NCBI RefSeq assembly: GCF_003289645.1
Contig: NZ_QLYX01000002.1
Coordinates: 372,001 to 436,000 of the forward strand
Source of the DNA: Actinomadura craniellae
Lineage (GTDB): Bacteria > Actinomycetota > Actinomycetes > Streptosporangiales > Streptosporangiaceae
DNA: 64,000 bases
Direction of reading: 5' to 3'
The notes under the pieces: model-generated
The model's database searches: none
What the model was told of the DNA's origin: nothing
Seen by the model: only the letters and a program-made list of their open reading frames with translations
Position numbers and translations under genes: made by a program
In this document: in pieces, positions 26,801 to 38,800 of the stretch
How positions within the stretch are numbered: position 1 is the stretch's first letter
Layout of the letters: each line of letters begins with the position of its first letter

Positions 26801-29800
26801 CGACGCGCACCGGCGAGCCCTCGTCCGCGTCCCGGCAGGCACCCGCCAGCGTGGCGACGTTCTGCCGTTCGAACACGTCGCGTGGCGTGAATACCAGCCC
26901 GGCCCGCCGTGCCCGGCTGACCAGCTGGATCGACATGATGCTGTCCCCGCCCAGCGCGAAGAACCCGTCCTCCGCACCGACGCGCTCGACGCCCAGCACC
27001 TCCGCGAACAGGCCGCACAGCAGTTTCTCCCGCTCCGTGCGGGGCTCCCGCCCGCCGCCTGTCCCGTCGAGTTCGGGCACCGGCAGGGCTGCCCGGTCCA
27101 GCTTTCCGCGCCGGGTCAGCGGCAGTTCGTCCAGGGTGAGCAGGGCGCTCGGCAGCGCGTGCTCGGGCAGCCGCTCGGCCGCGCGGGCCCGGAGCAGCGC
27201 GGTGTCGAGGGTGCGGCCTGGTTCGGGGACGACGTAACCGGTCAGGCGCTTGGCCCCGGACGGCGCCCGGTGCACCACGACCACCGAATCAGCCACACCG
27301 TCCTGCTCACCCAGCACGGCCTCGACCTCACCCAGCTCGATCCGGAAACCACGGATCTTCACCTGGTCATCGGCCCGCCCCAAAAACTCCAGCACCCCAC
27401 CCGAAGACCACCGCACCAGGTCCCCGGTCCGGTACATCCGCGCACCCGCCAGCCCGAACGGATCGGCCACGAACCGCTCCGCCGTCAACCCGGCCCGCCC
27501 CACATACCCCCGCGCCAACGCATCGCCCGCGACGTACAGCTCCCCCACCGCGCCCGGCGGGACCAGCCGCAGACCACCGTCCAGCACGTACACCTGCATC
27601 CCGTCACGGGCCCGCCCGATCGGCACGATCGCCGGGACCTCCGCCGCGTCCCGCATGGTGTGCTGGGTGGCGTACACGGTGATCTCTGTTGGGCCGTACG
27701 CGTCCATGACCGTGGTGTCGGGGCAGTGTTCCAGCACTCTGCGGACGGTGGTGGCCGTGACGACGTCACCGCCGACCAGCACCTCGCGCACGGTGGCCAG
27801 GCAGCCGGGGTCCTCCTCGGCGACCACCCGGAACAGCCCGGAGGTCAGCAGCAGCAGCGTCACCCCGTGCGCCCGGACCGCCTGGGCGATGGCCGCCACG
27901 TCGGTTTCGCCGGGCGGGGCCACCACGACCTCTCCGCCGGTCAGCAGCGGCAGCCACAGCTCGAAGGTGGACGCGTCGAAGCCGTACGGCGAGTGGAACA
28001 ACGCCCGGTGCGGGCCCGGGCCGCCGTCCCTCCACCGGCGGTCGGTGGCCAGGCTCACCACACCCCGGTGGGTGATCTCCACACCCTTGGGCGCACCGGT
28101 CGACCCGGAGGTGAACATCACGTACGCCGCACCATCCGGATGCGGGCGCACCACCGGAGCAACCGCCGGCCCCTCCACCGGCTCATCACCGACCGCCACC
28201 AGACGCAGCGCACCGGGCAGCACGTCAACGGGGGCACCGCCGTCCGTGATGACGACCTCAATCTCGGCCTGCTCCACCATCGAGGCCAGCCGGGCGGCCG
28301 GGAGCCGGCCATCCAACGGCACGTACACCCCACCGGCCTTGAGCACCGCCAGCACCGCCACCACCACCTGCGGCGAACGCTCCATCAACAAAGCGACCCG
28401 GCCCTCGGCACCCACCCCCGCAGCCACCAGCCGCGCCGCGAGCCGATCCGCCCGCTCATCCAACTCCCGGTAACTCCACCGGCCACCGTCCCAGCGAACC
28501 GCCCCCGCCTCCGGCGTCCGGGCCACCTGCGCGGCGAACGCTTCGACCATGCTCATCTCGCTCCGCGCCGAGTCGGCGCCGGAGTCGTTCCACTCGGCCA
28601 GGACCTGGTGCCGCTCCTCGGCGGTCAGCACGTCCACCGCGTGTGCGGGCCGGCTCGGGTCGTCGGCCAGCGCCTGGAGGAGCCGGACGAGGCGGCCGGC
28701 CAGCAGCCGCGCCTCGTCCTCGGTGAACGCCTCCGGCGCGTACTCGATGCGCAACGACAGCCCCCGGCCCTGCGGTGCGGCGATCAGCACCAGCCGGTAG
28801 TGGGTGGCCTCGCGGGTCTCGGCGCGGGTGAGGGTGAGTCCCGTGCCAGTGAGGGCCGTGGCTCTCTCGTCGACCGGGTAGTTCTCGAAGACCATTGCCG
28901 TGTCGAACAGCCGGGGCAGCGCGGCCAGCCGGTGGATCTCGCTCAGCCCCAGGTGCTGGTGGGGCAGCAGTTCCGCCTGCTCGCCCTGGAGGTGGCGCAG
29001 CAGGGACTCCAGGGACCGGGTCTGGTCCAGCCGTACCCGCACGGGGAGGGTGTTGATGAACAGGCCCGCCATGGACTCGATCCCGGGGATCTCCGGCGGC
29101 CGGCCGGAGACCGTCGTGCCGAAGACCACGTCGTCGCGGCCGGTCAGCCGGGACAGCAGCACCGCCCAGGCGCCCTGGAGGACCGTGTTGAGGGTGAGCC
29201 CGCGGGATCTGGCCCAGGAGCTGAGCCGGGTGCCGAGGTCCGGGGGAAGCTCGGGGTGCACCCGTCCGGGGCGGGCGGCCGGCGGGGCCGAGGCGGGCTG
29301 GCCGGGGGCGACCAGCGTGGGTTCTGCCACCCCGGCCAGGGCCCGGGTCCACGCCTCGCGCGCCGCTGCGCGGTCCTGGGCGGAGAGCCAGCGCAGGTAG
29401 TCGCCGTATGGGGTCACCCGGGGCAGACCGGTCGCCGGCCCTGCGAGGGCGTACAGAGTGAACAGGTCGCGGGCCAGGACGGGCACCGACCAGCCGTCCA
29501 GCAGGAGGTGGTGGTGTGTCAGGACGAGGCGGTGGCGGGCACCGCCGAGCCGGAGCAGAGCGGCGCGCAGCAGCGGCGGGCGCGCCGGGTCGAAGCGCTC
29601 GGCGTGCTCTTCGGCCGCGATGCGGTCGGCTTCGGTTTCCCGCTGGTGTGCGGGCAGGGCGCTCAGGTCGAGCGTGCGCCAGGGGATCTGCGGGTCGCGG
29701 GTGATGACTTGGACGGGGGTGTCGGCCAGGTCGTGCACGAAGGCCGCCCGCAGGTTGGCGTGCCGGGCCAGCAGTTGCGCGCAAGATCGGCGCAGCCGTT

Positions 29801-32800
29801 CCACGTCCAGCGGCCCCTCCAGGTCCAGGCGCAGCTGCGGGGTGTAGACATCGCTCTCTCCGCCGTCGTAGACGGCGTGGAAGAGCAGGCCCTCCTGGAG
29901 CGGGGAAAGGGGAAGGACGTCTTCCAGGTCCGGGTGGGTGTCCTCCAGGTGCTGGATCTGGTCCTGGGTGAGGTGGACCAGGGGGAAGTCCGACGGGGTG
30001 TGGCCACCGGCCTGGGCCGAACCGGCCAGGGTCTCCAGCGCCTCCAACCACAGGCCGGCCAGCTCCCGCACCGCGGCCTCCTCCAGCAGGGCACCCGCCC
30101 AGGAGAAGGTCGCCGACAGCACCGGACCCTCCGAGCCGTCCACGGCCACGGCGTTGATGTCGAGCGCGTGGAGCAGTGCGGCGGCCGGGTCGGTGCCGGC
30201 GCCGAGCGCGTGGCTGTCGGCCACCGTCCAGTCGGCGGAGGCGGACGCGGTGCCCGATGCGGCCGCGCCCGTGCGGCCGAGGTAGTTGAAGCCGATCTGG
30301 GCTCTGGGGCTTTGCAGGAGGAGGGGCGCCGTCTGCGGGTTGAGGTAGCGCAGCAGTCCGTAGCCGAAGCCGTTCCCGGGCACCGCCCGCAGTTGTTCCT
30401 TGACCTGCTTGACCGCCCGCACCGGGTCGTCCCCGCCGGCGTCCAGCCGGACCGGATGCACCCGGGTGAACCAACCGACCGTCCGCGACAGATCCACATC
30501 CGCCCGATCACTGTCCCGGCCATGGCCCTCCAGGTCGACCAGCACCCCGCCGGCCTCGCCACCGCGCGCCTGCCGCCACCGCCGCACCGCCACCGCCACC
30601 GCCACCGCACCCAGCAGCACGTCGTTGACACCACCGTGGAAGGCCGCCGGAACGCTCGACAGCAACGGCACGGTGTACTCGCTGGAGAGCTCCACCGTGA
30701 GCCGGGCGGCCGTGCCCACCGTGTCCCGGGTGGGATCGAGCGGACGCGAACCGAGCAGTGGTTCCGGAACGGTCGCCATCTCGGTCCAGTAGGGCAGTTC
30801 TTCCAGCAGAGCCGGGTCCTGCGCCTGCTCGCCCAGCAGCCGCGCCCACCGGCGGAACGAGGTGCCCACCGGGTCCAGCCGGACCGGCTCACCGGCTGTC
30901 ACCGACTCCCATGCCTGCCGCAGGTCCGGCAGCAGAACCCGCCACGACACACCATCGACCGCCAGATGGTGCACCACCACCAGCAACCGGCCCGCGGCCT
31001 CCGGGCCAGCGTCGAACCACACCACCTGCACCAGGGCGCCCGACTCCGGCGCCAACCGCCCCACCGCGGCCGACGCCTCCCCCACCACCGCATCAGCGGC
31101 ACCGGAGGCCGGGGCTCCCGCCCACGGCACCCGGCGCACACACCCGGCCGCGTCCACCGAACCGCGCCGGGTCACCTCGAACGCCCACACCGCCCCGCCC
31201 GCGGTCCGGGTCAGCCGCAACCGCAGGGCGTCGTGGTGATCGAGCAGCGCCTGCACCGCCGCAACCAGCCGCTCCTCCCCCAGGCCTGCCGGCACCTCCA
31301 GCAGCACCGACTGGTGGAAGGACTCCACCGGCCCGCGCCGCTCCCGCAGCCGATGCACGATCGGCGTCAGATCCACCGGGCCCGTGCCGTCGTCCTCGGC
31401 GGGCGCCGGCGCGGGCTCGTCCCGGCACGCCTGCGCGAGCGCGGCGACCGTCTGGTGCTCGAACACGTCGCGCGGCGTGAACACCAACCCGGCCCGCCGC
31501 GCCCGGCTGACCAGCTGGATCGACATGATGCTGTCCCCGCCCAGCGCGAAGAACCCGTCCTCCGCACCGACGCGCTCGACGCCCAGCAGCTCGGCGAAGA
31601 TCCGGCACAGGATCTCCTCGTTCGGGGTGTGCGCGGCCCGGCCGCCGCCGGTCGCCGCGGGGAGGTCGGGGACGGGCAGGGCCGCGCGGTCCACCTTCCC
31701 GTTCGAGGTGACGGGGAGGGCGTCGAGCACCATGATCGCGGCGGGGACCATGTACTCCGGCAGCACGCCGGCGACCCGGCGGCGCAGGTCCGCGCCGTCG
31801 AGGGCGCGGCCCGGCCGGGGCACGGCGTACCCGACCAGGTGCCGCCCGCCGGACGGCGTGTCGCGGGTCACGACCACGGCGGCGGACACGCCGTCCTGCT
31901 CGCCGAGCACGGCCGCGACCTCACCCGGCTCGATGCGCACGCCGCCGACCTTCACCTGGTCGTCGACCCGCCCCAGGTACTCCAGGGCACCGTCCTCGGT
32001 CCAGCGGGCCAGGTCGCCGCTGCGGTACATGCGGGAGCCGGGCGCGCCGTACGGGTCGGCGACGAAGCTCTCCGCGGTGGTGCCGGGGCGCCCGAGGTAG
32101 CCGCGGGCCAGCTGGGCGCCGGCGATCCAGAGCTCGCCGGGCGCGCCGGGCGGCACCGGCTGGAGGGCGGCGTCGAGCACGTACAGCCGGGTGTTGCCGA
32201 CCGGGCGTCCCAGCGGCGGCGGGCCCTCGGGGTCGCGGGGGCACTCCCACCAGGTGACGTCGACGGTCGCCTCGGTGGGGCCGTACTGGTTGAACAGCGG
32301 CACGTCGAGCACGCCGGCGAAGCGCCGGGCGAGTTCGGCGGGGAGCGCCTCGCCGCCGGAGAACACCCGGCGCAGCCCGGTGCATCCGGCCGCGGCGGGC
32401 TCGTCCAGGAAGGCCCGCAGCAGGGGCGGCACGAAGTGCGCGGTGGTGACCCGCTCGGCCTGGATCAGCTCGGCCAGCCGGGCGGGGTCGCGGTGCGCCT
32501 CGGGCTCGGCGACGACCACGGTGGCGCCCGTCAGCGACGACCAGAAGAGTTCCCACACCGAGACGTCGAAGCCGATCGAGGTCTTGTGCAGCACCCGGTC
32601 GTCGGGGCGCAGGCCGTACTGCTCCTGCATGCCCCACAACCGGTTGGCGACGGCCCGGTGCGGGACGGCGACGCCCTTGGGCCGTCCGGTGGATCCGGAG
32701 GTGTGGACGACGTAGGCGGCGCTGTCGGGGTGCGGTGCCGCGAAGGCGGCGGCTCCGGCGTCGTCTCCGGCGCCGTCGGTGCCGGCCGTCCCGTCGAGCG

Positions 32801-35800
32801 ACACGACCGCCGCCGCGCCGGTGGCAGGCAGCACGGTGCGCGCGTCGTCCGTGGTCACCACGCACACCGGGCCGGTGTCGTCGAGGAGCAGGGCGATGCG
32901 TTCGGGCGGGAGCCCGGGGTCGACCGGCACGTAGGCGGCGCCGGTCCGCAACACGGCGTGCAGGGCCACGACCAGGCCCGCCGAGCGCGGGACGGCCACC
33001 GCGACCCGGCGCTCCGGTCCGGCGCCGAGTCCGCGCAACCGGCGGGCGAGCTCGTCGACCCGGGCGTCCAGCTCGGCGTAGGTCAGCCGTTCGGCGCCGC
33101 AGACCACCGCTTCGGCGTCCGGGGTGCGCGCGACCTGGCCGGTGAACAGTTCGGGGAGGGTGGCGGGCGGGACGTCCATGGCGGTGTCGTTCCAGTCCAC
33201 GAGCACCCGGCGGCGGTCGTCCTCGCCGAGGGTGGCGGCGCGTGACACGGTGCGGGCGGGGTCGTCCGCGAAGGACTCCAGCAGCCGGGTCCAGCGCTCG
33301 GTGAGCCGCCGTACGGTCGCGGCGCCGAAGAGGTCGGTGCGGTACTCGACCCGGCCGTCGATCCCGTCGGGCCGCCCGTCGGGGGTGCGGCGTTCGGCCA
33401 TGTTGAAGGAGAGGTCGAAGCGGGCGGTGGCGGCGTCGACGCGGACGAGCTCGATGCCGAGGCCGGGCAGGTCGACGGCGTCGCGGGTCGGTTCGGGCTG
33501 GGCGGCCAGCATCACCTGGAACAGCGGGTTGCGGTCCCGGGAACGGGTCACGCCGAGGTGGTCGACGAGCCGTTCGAAGGGCACGTCCTGGTGGGCGTAG
33601 GCGGTGAGGTCGGTCTCCCGCACCCGGCGCAGCAGCTCGCGGAAGTCCGGGTCGCCGCTGGTGTCGGTGCGCAGGACGAGGGTGTTGACGAAGCATCCGA
33701 CGAGGCCGTCCAGCACCTCTTCGGTGCGTCCGGCCACCACCGTGCCGAGCGGGATGTCGGTGCCGGAGCCGAGCCTGGTGAGGAGCGCGGCGAGACCGGC
33801 CTGGAGGGTCATGAAGACGGTGGCGGAGTGTTCGCGGGCCAGCTCGGCCAGGCGCGCGTGGATCCGGGGCGGGATGCGGAAGGTCCACGAGCCGCCGGGC
33901 GCCCCCTCCGGCTGCGGCGTGCCCGGCGTGCGGTCGACGGGCAGGTCGATCCGGTCGGGCAGGTCCGCGAGCCGCTCCCGCCAGTGGGCGAGCTGGCGGC
34001 CGGCCGGGCCGTCCTCGTCGCCGTCGGCGAACAGGCCGTGCTGCCAGAGGGTGTAGTCGGCGTACTGGACGGGCAGCGGCTCCCACCCGGGTTCCTGACC
34101 GGCCAGCCGCCGCCGGTAGGCGGTGGAGAGGTCGGCCGCCAGGGGGCCGAAGGACCAGCCGTCGGCGGCGATGTGGTGCATCACCAGGGCGAGGACGTGG
34201 TCGTCCTCGCCCAGGGTGAACAGCGCGGCCCGCAGCGGGATCTCGGTCGCCAGGTCGAACGGCCGCCGCACGGTCCGCTCCAGTTCGGCGGCCAGCTCCG
34301 CCTCGGCGACGCGGACCACCGGAAGGTCGGGGCGGGCCCGGTCGGCGGCCAGGATCTCCTGGCGGGGCCGGCCGTCGAGGTCGGGGAAGACGGTGCGCAG
34401 CGCCTCGTGCCGGGCGGTGAGGTCGGCGAGGGCGGTGCGCAGCGCGGGAACGTCCACGGGGCCGCGCAGCCGCAGTGCCACGCGCATGTTGTACGCGGCC
34501 GTGGCGCCCTGCGCGAGCTGGTGCAGGAACCACAGGCGGCGCTGGGAGAAGGACAGCGGAAGGTGCTCGGGCCGGGCCGCGGCGGCCGGGGCGGGCCGGG
34601 CCGGGGCCCCCGCCGCGGCGCCGACGCGCTCGGCGAGCGCGGCGACCGTGGGTGCCTCGAAGACGGCCCGGACGGGCAGGTCGGCGCCGAGCGCGGAGCG
34701 GATCGCGGCGACCAGGCGGGTGGCCAGCAGCGAGTGCCCGCCCAGGTCGAAGAAGCCGTCGTCGATGCTGACGCGGTCGGCGCCGAGCAGCCTGCCGTAC
34801 AGGCCGCACAGGACCTCTTCGAGGGGGGTGCGCGGGTACCGCCCGCCGTCCGTCGTGACGGTGGGGGCGGGCAGGGCCCGGCGGTCGACCTTGCCGTTGG
34901 GGGTCAGCGGCAACCGGTCCAGCAGGACGAACGCCGCGGGCACCATGAAGCCGGGCAGGCCGGCCGCGGCGTGGCGGCGCAGCTCGGCGGGCGTGACGGC
35001 CGCCCCGGGCTCCGGGACGACGTATCCGACCAGGCGCGGGTCGCCGCCGGGCGTGTCCCGGTACACGTCCGCCACGGCGCGGGCGACCGCCTCGTGGCGT
35101 TCGAGTACCGCCTCGATCTCACCGGGTTCGATGCGGTGGCCGCGCACCTTGACCTGGTGGTCGGCGCGGCCCAGATGGTCGAGGCGGCCGTCGGCGGTCC
35201 AGCGGGCCAGGTCGCCGGTGCGGTACATGCGGGAGCCGGGCGCGCCGTGGGGGTCGGCCAGGAAACGCTCGGCCGTCTGGGCGGGGCGGCCGGCGTAGCC
35301 GCGGGTGATCCCGGGGCCGGCCAGGTAGAGCTCGCCGGGGGTCCCGGGCGGGACCGGGCGCAGCAGGCGGTCGAGGACGTAGGCGCGGGCGCCGGGGATC
35401 GGCCGGCCGATGAGGAAACGGCCGTCGGCCCGGCGGTCCCCGGCGTGCTCTACCTGGCCGGCCTCGCGGACCTGCTGGTAGGTGCTGCTCATGGTGGCCT
35501 CGGTGGGGCCGTACTGGTTGACGACCCGGGCGGCGCCGAGCGCGGCCACCCGTTCCAGGTGGTGCGCCGCGAGCGCCTCGCCACAGGTCATGATCAGTCG
35601 CAGCGTGGGGCGCTCCCCGTGGGGCAGCCGTGCGGCCTCCTCGTTCAGGGCGACCAGCAAGGACGGCACGACGGACAGCAGTGCGGTGACCCGGTGTTGC
35701 CGCAGGGCGCGGACGAGGGCGCGCGCGTCGCCGGCCTCGGCGGGCGGCACCAGGGCGACGCGGCCGCCGGCGGCCAGGGTGCCGAGGATGTCGCGCACGG

Positions 35801-38800
35801 AGGGGTCGAAGGAGATGGAGGCCAGGTTCAGGACCACGTCCTCGGCGCCGAGCCCCGCAACGCCGGTCGTCAGGTAGGAGAAGTAGCCGGCGACGCCGCG
35901 GTGCGGGACCACGACGGCCTTGGGCCGTCCGGTGGAGCCCGAGGTGTGGATGACGTAGGCCGGGTGGTCCGGTGTCAGGCGCCCGGTCCGGTCCGCGTCG
36001 GTGGGGTCGGTGTCCGGCAGGGCGCGCAGCGCGCGCCGGGTCCCGGGGTCGTCGAGCCGGGTCGGGGCGACGCCCGCGCCGTCGAAGAGCGCCGCGGGGA
36101 CCTCGGCCGTGGTGAGCACCGCCACGGGCGTCGTGTCGGTGAGCATGGCGGCGACACGGTCCGCGGGGTATGCGGGGTCCACCGGCAGGTACGCCGCACC
36201 GGACTTGAGGACCGCCAGCAGGGCGACCACCAGTTCCGGGGAGCGGGGCACGGCGACCGCCACGGTCCGTTCCGGTCCGGCGCCCCGGCCGATGAGCAGG
36301 TGGGCCAGGCGGTTGGCGCGGGCGTTGAGGTCCTGGTAGGTCAGCCGCTCGGCGCCGAAGAGCACCGCCGGCGCGGCGGGCGCGGCCGCCACCCGGGTCT
36401 CCAGGAGTTCCACGACGGTCCGGGCGGTGGCTCCCGCCCGGGGTGCCGGTCCCTGCCAGGCGGTCAGCAGTTCCCCGCGTTCGCGGGGGGTGAGCACACC
36501 GCCGCGTCCGGCGGGCCGGTCGAGGCCCCCGCCGAGTTCCTCGAAGAGCCGCACCAGCCGGTCCATGACGGTTTCCGCCGCGGCCCGGTCGAAGGCCGAG
36601 GTGTGGTGGCCGAGGGTGAGGTGCAGCCGCTCGCCGGGGGCGGCGAGCAACCGCAGGGGGTAGTTGGTGGCGACACCGCCCGCCACCGCGGTGACGCGGA
36701 TGCCGTCCGCCGACCGGAACGCCGCCGGATCCAGGGGGAGGTTGAGGAAGACCACCATCGTGTCGGCGAGCGCGCCGGCGCCGGTCTGCCGCTGGATCTC
36801 CGGTAGCCCCAGGTGCTGGTGCGCGGCGAGCCGCGACTGCTCGTCCTGGAGGCGCCGCAGGACGGCGGTCATCGGCTGCGCCGGGTCGAGGCGCACCCGG
36901 ACCGGGACGGTGCTGATGAACAGCCCGACGATCGACTCCACCTCGTCGACCTCGGCGGGACGGCCGGCGCTGGGGGCGTCGAAGACGACGTCGTCGCGGT
37001 TGGTCAGCGCGCCGATCAGGGTCGCCCACGTGCCCTGGACCAGGGTGTTGAGCGTCAGGTTGTGGCGGCGGCACAGCGCGGCCAGCCGGGTGGTGAGCTC
37101 CGGCGGGAGCAGCCGCTCCACGACGCCCGTCCGGGGCGTGTCGCCGTCGCGCGCGGGGGCTCGTCCGCCGGCGGTGGGCGGCACGACGAGGGTGGGTTCG
37201 GCGCCGTCGAGGGCCTGCCGCCACGCCTGCCGGGCGGTGTCCTTGTCCTGCCGGCCGAGCCAGGCCAGGTACCGTCCGAACTGCGGCGCCGGGGGGAGGG
37301 TCTCCGGTTCGGCGTAGGCGGTCAGCAGCTCGTTCAGCAGCAGCGGCTGGGACCAGCCGTCGAGCAGGATGTGGTGGTACGTCACGATCATCGCGTGGCG
37401 GTGCGGGGCGAGCCGGGCGAGCGCCGTGCGCAGCAGCGGCGGGCGCGCCAGGTCGAACCCGGCGGCGCGTTCCCGGTCCTGCAGCTCGGCGAGCCGGGCT
37501 TGCTGCTCCGCCTCGCCGCTCGCGGACAGGTCCGTCTCCTGCCAGGGCGGCTCCACCTCGCCGGGTACGACGAGGAGCGGTCCCGCGTCCGCGTCGTGCA
37601 CGAAGGCGGCTCGCAGGGTGGTGTGCCGGGCGAGCATCCGGGCCCAGGCGGCGCGCAGCCGCGCCGGGTCCAGCGGGCCGTCCAACGTGAGCGTCAGCTG
37701 GACGGTGTAGTCGTCCTCGCGGTCCGCGGGTTCCCCGGCCAGGGCCTCGAAGAGCAGGCCCTCCTGCAGTGGCGTCAGCGGCAGGATCTCCGCCAGGCCC
37801 GGGTGGCGGGCGGCGAGCCGCTCGCGGACCGGGGCCGGCACCGGCACCTCCGGCCGCTCCTCTTCCCGGGACGCCCCCGGGTCGGCGGCCTCCGCCACCG
37901 CGGCGAGACCGGCCACGGTGGGGTGGTCGAAGACGTCGCGGACGGTGAGGGCGACCCCCGCCCGGCGCGCGGCGCCCACCAGCCGCATCGCCAGCACGCT
38001 GTCACCGCCGAGCGCGAAAAAGCTGTCGTCGATTCCCACCCCGGGAACGCCGAGCAGGGCGGCGAAGGCGGCGCACAGCGTCTTCTCGGTCGCGTCGCGC
38101 GGCGCCCGGCTGCCCGCCCCGGCCGCGAAGCCGGGTGCCGGCAGGGCCGTGCGGTCCAGCTTGCCGTTGGCGGTGAGCGGCAACTCCGCCAGCACCACGA
38201 AGGCCGCGGGTACCAGGGCCTCCGGCAGCGCGCGCTCGGCCCGGGCGCGCAGCTCGTCCGGCAGCGAGGCGAGCCGCCGGGCCAGGCCGGGATCGTTGGT
38301 GCGCCGGGCCGGGACCTGCTCCGGCGCGGGACGGTGGGCGCAGAGCACCGCCCCGCCGTCGAGGGTGTCCTCGCGCCGGAAGACGGCGTCGACCGCGCCG
38401 GGCCCGGCGGCCGAGGGTGCGACGGCGACGCGGTAGCCCAGTTCCTTCCCGAGGGCGAACAGGTCCTCGGGTTCCACGGCGCCGGGCACCGGCGCGTCCT
38501 CGGCCAGGGCCGCGACGGCCAGCGCCGGTTCGGCCCCCTCGTCCAGCCGCTGGGCGGCCAGGACCTGCCGTGCGGTGCGCTCGTCGGGGATCCGGGAGAC
38601 GCGCAGCTCCGCCGGGCGCTCCCCGGACAGGGTGTGCCGCAGCCGGTCCGGGCCCGCCCAGTCGCCGGTCGTGCCCCGGCCGCCGCCGGTCGGAGCGGGA
38701 CGGGTGTGCAGGACCACGTCGTAGCGGTACCGGCTCAGCTCGTTGCGGTACCGCCCCCGCTTCACCTGGACGTCCACGGCGGTGAAGAGCGTGCCGGGGC

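Noticed and set aside
20440-31640. Repeats as a CRISPR array or mobile element
   Set aside because: The repeat unit is kilobases long, in frame and domain-sized; it is NRPS module duplication. No short regularly spaced repeats, transposase or integrase were seen in the window.
19779-33245. Very long plus-strand open frames (about 2,183 and 2,290 codons) opposite the NRPS gene
   Set aside because: They are antisense shadows caused by high-GC codon use in the repeated NRPS domains; the translations are rich in Arg, Gly, His and Pro and lack any domain motif.
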